Source: Orthonyx spaldingii
Lineage: Eukaryota > Chordata > Aves > Passeriformes > Orthonychidae
Assembly: GCA_013397795.1 (NCBI GenBank)
Contig: VZTJ01006074.1
Coordinates: forward strand, 1,345,915-1,409,914
Direction of reading: 5' to 3'
DNA: 64,000 bases
A program made the position numbers and the translations under genes. This document shows, one piece after another, positions 62,939-64,000 of this stretch. Under the pieces are notes generated by a model. That model was not told the DNA's origin and ran no database searches. It saw nothing but the letters and a program-made list of their open reading frames with translations. Each line of letters begins with the position of its first letter. Position 1 is the first letter of the stretch.

Positions 62939-64000
62939 CTTGAGAAGAACAAAAACCACCAATGAACAAATGCCCAAGAAAAGCTGTACAAGAATTCTAA
63001 CACTAATATTCAGTCTAAGCATCTCCAACTAAAGAATAAAATTTCTTTGAGAGCAAAAAGTAATGGTATTTGTATTCTGAGAGAGTAATGGACAACACTG
63101 GCTCAACAACAACAAAAAACTTACTAGAACTTCAGAATTGTACCTGTGTATGAAAGCACATATGTTTGTATTAAAACTATTTTTTCTTCTTTCACCTCCT
63201 TAGATATGACTAATGGATAGTCTATCAATGATGTACCACCACCATCAGCAGTGCATACTAGAAGCTACTATTAGTATGAAACCTTGTCATTCTTTTTGCA
63301 TATTCAGTCAAGGTAGTGAAAAATAAGTTAATGCAATATTTTTCTACTGAGAAGAGTGGCATCTCACAGAAGAACAGTTTAATGAGAATATGCCAATGTT
63401 GAAAATATTCTCAAAAGACACATATTGGCATAAGTAATTTTGCCAGTCTCTTTCAGCACTGAAGCATTTTGCTTCAGATTTATCATTCATCTAAGTTCAC
63501 ACAAATCTGTCCTAAACATACAGTAGTATTAATAGTAATAGCATATTCATAGTAATATATATTACTGTGTAACAGTGTAGGATTCCTGAAACAGCAGAAT
63601 TGAGCATTCTCCAAATGCTTCCTTGGCACAAACCCACATCATTTTGCAGACTAGTTCACTTTTTATTCCAATCTGGAACAGAAGCAAATTGCAGAATTTT
63701 CTCCAGAATGGAAATTCCAGCTGCTGGCGAGCTTTAATGTTACATTCCATTATAGTTTCGTCTTACAGATCATCTTGGGATTGCGTTCTTGAAATTCTCG
63801 TTCATCAATGACACTGGTTAAGGCCAATTTAAGCAGTAACGATCATTATTTCTCATAATGAGCTTAAGATGCATCTTTTACATAATTTGAAAGTTTTAAG
63901 TGATGTTTTTCAAGTCTATTTCTCTTTTTAAACTTTTAAAAAATGTCTCAGCCTTTCCTAAATTTAATCCATACATATGAAATATTTATTCACTGACAGC
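62939..64000 (-). other. ATP10A intron, partial, to window edge
   Basis: No conserved ATP10A coding block was found here in either strand's translation. The minus-strand frame at 63562-63750 has no flow into ATP10A sequence and lacks P4-ATPase features. This is therefore the 3' part of the intron upstream of the first visible exon. Confidence 0.7.

Noticed and set aside
63562..63750. Possible upstream ATP10A exon
   Set aside because: The translation does not match the serine/arginine-rich region expected before the first visible exon, and no acceptor/donor pair gives continuity.

Overview
The window looks like a piece of a bird chromosome. It has a split vertebrate gene with GT-AG introns. 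It has CR1-type LINE copies, including one with the ATTCTATG-like 3' end typical of birds, and avian-type LTR fragments. It shows no bacterial features. The only protein-coding gene I can support is the 3' part of ATP10A, a P4-ATPase (class V phospholipid flippase), on the minus strand from 62938 down to the stop at 38228.

Right part (about 38.2-64 kb): twelve consecutive ATP10A coding exons join into one open frame of 927 codons plus a stop. All junctions are GT-AG and all phases match. They encode the end of the actuator/N-domain linker, the nucleotide-binding domain (SPDEAA, KGAD), the rest of the P-domain (TGDK, GDGAND), membrane helices M5-M10 and a long cytosolic C-tail. The N-terminal half, with M1-M4 and the phosphorylated DKTGT aspartate, lies beyond the right edge. 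The introns hold a CR1 3' fragment, short tandem duplications and simple repeats.

Middle and left part (1 to about 37.6 kb): sequence downstream of ATP10A with no supportable gene. In mammals ATP10A lies between UBE3A and GABRB3, with UBE3A beyond its 3' end, so this may be the ATP10A-UBE3A interval, but no UBE3A exon is visible. It holds two decayed CR1 reverse-transcriptase fragments (about 7.17-7.48 and 9.46-9.65 kb), the second caught inside a 91-bp direct duplication. It also holds a CR1 3' fragment (18.88-19.38 kb), a probable solo LTR (20.5-20.96 kb), a fragment of another avian LTR (26.93-27.02 kb), a 21-C run beside an ambiguous base, and several TTTTG/poly-T tracts.

I found no new multi-gene system. 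The most useful observations are the complete exon map, the divergent ATP10A tail that keeps one short conserved block, the 91-bp duplication around a LINE fragment, and a duplicated hairpin inside an intron.
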